A DNA stretch of 6,775 bases, taken from assembly GCA_002786505.1 (NCBI GenBank), contig PCTK01000114.1, positions 1-6,775 of the forward strand, in the 5' to 3' direction. This document shows positions 4,878-6,775 of the stretch, one piece after another. Made by a program: the position numbers and the translations under genes. Numbering within the stretch: the stretch's first letter is position 1; the number at the start of each line of letters is the position of its first letter. This DNA comes from Nitrospinae bacterium CG22_combo_CG10-13_8_21_14_all_47_10. Its GTDB lineage: Bacteria; Nitrospinota; Nitrospinia; Nitrospinales; VA-1. A model generated the notes under the pieces. It was given only the letters and a program-made list of their open reading frames with translations, ran no database searches and was not told where the DNA came from.

Positions 4878-6775
4878 CTAGTTTTTATAATAATCGGGGC
4901 TGTTTTGCAATGGTAAATGGAGATAGACTGTAACCCCTTTGCCCAATTGGTTTTCCACTCGAATCGTACCGCCATGATTCTCTATGATTTTTCGGCAGAT
5001 TGAAAGCCCGAGCCCGGTGCCGGTATGTTTTGTGGTGAAAAATGGATTGAAAATATTTTCAAAAACCTCTTGGGGAACTCCTCCTCCGTTGTCTTCAACC
5101 CTTACGGTGATCATTTTCTGCTTTTGTGCGTAATCTTCCTGAAAGGTTTCTACCTTTAGCAGGCCGCCCAGAGTGAGAGATTCCAGAGCGTTGTAAAACA
5201 GGTTTATCAGGACCTGTTTGATTTTCTGCTGGTCCAGGTTTAGTAATGGGAGGTCTGCCTCCAGACTGGTTATCAGGTTTATATTTTTTTCATAGAGACC
5301 TGCTTTAAATAAATAAAGGACTTCTTCGACCAATTTGTTGAGCTGACATTCTTCCGTTTCGATGGCCCCGGATTTGGAATAGATCAAGGTGTTTTTGAGT
5401 AACCTCTCAAGACGCTCTACTTCGCCGGAAATAATATCCGAATAATTGGCGGCGGATTTCAAATCTTCATTGTCGCCCCATTTTTGCGAAAGATCGGCCA
5501 TTTTATCTTTTAGTCTGCGGGCAAACCCACCAATAGAAACCAGAGGATTTTTAATTTCATGGGCGACCTCAGCGGCCATTTCACCCAGCGCCGATAGTCT
5601 TTCTGCCTGGACCAGTTGTTCCTTCATGGAAAGTAGTTCACGGTTGGTGTCGAGCAATTTTGAAAAAAGTCTGGAGTTTTCGATGACCCAGCTTGCGTAT
5701 ACGGTGAACCGTGCCAAAAATCGCAGGTTCTCTTCTGTGATGGGTTTTTGGTCATAACGGTTGTCGACCAGAATGACTCCCAATACTTCTTCATGGGCGA
5801 TGAGGGGGACGGTAGCAAATGAGTCCACGCCTAGTGCATCAGCGAACTCCTGACTGACGAGCGGGTGTTCCCTGGCTTTTGTAATATTAAACGGTTTTTT
5901 TTGCAGTACGGTTTCCGAAAGAATATTGTCGTTGGGGATGACAGAATAATTTAATCCGCAAACAAAATTATGAAATTGAGAATCTCTGTGCAAGTCCCGC
6001 TGAGCTTCATTGATGACCCATTGCAGTAAGTTGCCCTTTTTTTTGTCCAGTTCGGTCCAGATTCTAACCGCATCTTCATGCGAATCCGGGCCCAGGCCCA
6101 TGATTCCCTGAAGTTGCTGGTTTTTTTCGCCAAGGGTGAACAGCATGGCCCGGTTGAACCCCCCTGCTTCTCCCATGGTGATGGCACTGAGGATGATCCA
6201 CAACCCGTGCTCCAGTTTCAGGGTAGATTGAACCGCCAGGCTGATATCATAAAGAATCTGGATTTCCTTTAGCGTCATCTGGTTCTGGTGGAACTGGATG
6301 GCATTTCTCAGACAGCCGGTGACTTGGCCCGCAATTGTTTCGAGAACTTGGGTTTCCTCCAGACTGAACATTCTCCTTGCAATGCTATGAACATTGATGA
6401 CGCCCAGAGTTGGGCAATCGGCAGGAATTGGAACCGAAAGCATAGAATTAAATTTTTCTTCTTCGATTTCCGGAAAATAGACAAACCTGGGGTCCTGCAT
6501 GGCTTCGCTCAAGGCCAGAGAAGTTCCATGTTGTGCCACCCAGCCGGTTACCCCTTGGCCTATTTGCAGGTTAATGTGCCTTGCTTTTTCGGGTAGCCCC
6601 TTAGCGGCTTTTAGGTGCAGAAGCCCATCTGATTCATTGACCAGGTATATGGCACAAGCATCTATATGCATTTTATTCGCAATTACCTGGATGATTTTTT
6701 CCAGGGTTTCATCCAGATCCAGAGTGGAGTTGGCGATCAGGGTAACTTCCTGGAGAGTTTCCAGGCCGAGACTGC
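4878..6775 (-). CDS. GAF-domain sensor histidine kinase (5' end outside the window)
   Basis: A soluble sensor kinase, incomplete at its N-terminus. The frame stays open from the ATG at 6671 to the window edge, adding 34 codons (including LQEVTLIANSTLDLDETLEK) that form the first helix of a GAF domain, so the ATG at 6671 is internal. Counting from that methionine: GAF1 to about 125 (with GQGVTGWVAQHG and DPRFVYFPE, like GAF domains of PtsP-type proteins), a connecting helix, a larger GAF2 at about 140-330 (FATVPLIAHEEVLGVILVDN), then HisKA with the phospho-accepting His371 in EVAHEIKNPL, and the HATPase domain with N-box Asn494, G1 box DNGGG (527-531), F-box NPFFTTK and G2 box TGTGLGL (550-556). 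No membrane segment is visible, so it senses a cytoplasmic cue; the ligand is unknown. All catalytic boxes are intact. The receiver gene follows 78 bp downstream. Confidence 0.96.
   Translation of the reverse strand, partial: SLGLETLQEVTLIANSTLDLDETLEKIIQVIANKMHIDACAIYLVNESDGLLHLKAAKGLPEKARHINLQIGQGVTGWVAQHGTSLALSEAMQDPRFVYFPEIEEEKFNSMLSVPIPADCPTLGVINVHSIARRMFSLEETQVLETIAGQVTGCLRNAIQFHQNQMTLKEIQILYDISLAVQSTLKLEHGLWIILSAITMGEAGGFNRAMLFTLGEKNQQLQGIMGLGPDSHEDAVRIWTELDKKKGNLLQWVINEAQRDLHRDSQFHNFVCGLNYSVIPNDNILSETVLQKKPFNITKAREHPLVSQEFADALGVDSFATVPLIAHEEVLGVILVDNRYDQKPITEENLRFLARFTVYASWVIENSRLFSKLLDTNRELLSMKEQLVQAERLSALGEMAAEVAHEIKNPLVSIGGFARRLKDKMADLSQKWGDNEDLKSAANYSDIISGEVERLERLLKNTLIYSKSGAIETEECQLNKLVEEVLYLFKAGLYEKNINLITSLEADLPLLNLDQQKIKQVLINLFYNALESLTLGGLLKVETFQEDYAQKQKMITVRVEDNGGGVPQEVFENIFNPFFTTKHTGTGLGLSICRKIIENHGGTIRVENQLGKGVTVYLHLPLQNSPDYYKN

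Noticed and set aside
5446..5757. Plus-strand open frame of 103 codons opposite the histidine kinase
   Set aside because: It covers the HisKA region, where the minus-strand reading has all catalytic motifs; the plus-strand frame is a by-product.
6669..6671. ATG as the start of the histidine kinase
   Set aside because: The frame continues upstream into the first helix of the GAF domain and out of the window; the methionine is internal.
1..6775. Search by eye for CRISPR repeats, tRNA genes, insertion sequences, toxin-antitoxin or defence genes
   Set aside because: No spaced direct repeats, cloverleaf-like segments, transposase motifs or defence-type domains were recognised. The XRE gene has no small partner gene beside it that would suggest a toxin-antitoxin pair; its neighbour is a TPR protein.

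Overview
The window reads as an ordinary chromosomal segment of a Gram-negative bacterium with moderate base composition. My best guess is the Desulfobacterota/Nitrospinota-type 'deltaproteobacterial' world. This is inference: it rests on a GAF-type cytoplasmic histidine kinase, a response regulator of the K-S rather than K-P type, and a deoxynucleoside kinase placed directly before panB. Nothing in the sequence fixes the genus. There is no rRNA, tRNA, CRISPR array, transposase or phage gene.

All eight convincing genes are on the minus strand, so transcription runs from the right edge to the left edge. (1) 6775-4878: a soluble hybrid-free sensor histidine kinase (GAF-GAF-HisKA-HATPase) whose 5' end lies outside the window. 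(2) 4799-4404: a stand-alone CheY-like receiver, 78 bp downstream of the kinase. (3) 4438-3773: a deoxynucleoside kinase overlapping the receiver gene. (4) A 190-bp non-coding gap. (5) 3582-1516: panB-panC-panD, tightly packed with a 14-bp overlap (panB/panC) and a 1-bp overlap (panC/panD). (6) 1456-713: a two-TM-segment plus TPR protein that starts at a TTG codon. (7) 682-131: an XRE-type DNA-binding protein with a very basic tail. (8) 130-1: no gene seen, but some inverted-repeat structure and a T-run.

The metabolic core is vitamin B5 synthesis. PanB makes ketopantoate from ketoisovalerate and methylene-tetrahydrofolate, PanD makes beta-alanine from aspartate, and PanC joins pantoate and beta-alanine. 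The ketopantoate reductase step (PanE or IlvC) is not encoded here. All visible catalytic residues of PanB, PanC and PanD are intact. The kinase/receiver pair forms a probable two-component phosphorelay whose output is unknown because the receiver has no effector domain. The TPR protein and XRE regulator at the 3' end have no obvious biochemical link to pantothenate.

I did not find a clearly new system. The points most worth a second look are the deoxynucleoside kinase/pantothenate linkage with the overlapping receiver gene, the SD-less panB start behind a 190-bp leader, slippage-prone repeats inside two genes, and the unusual architecture of the XRE protein.
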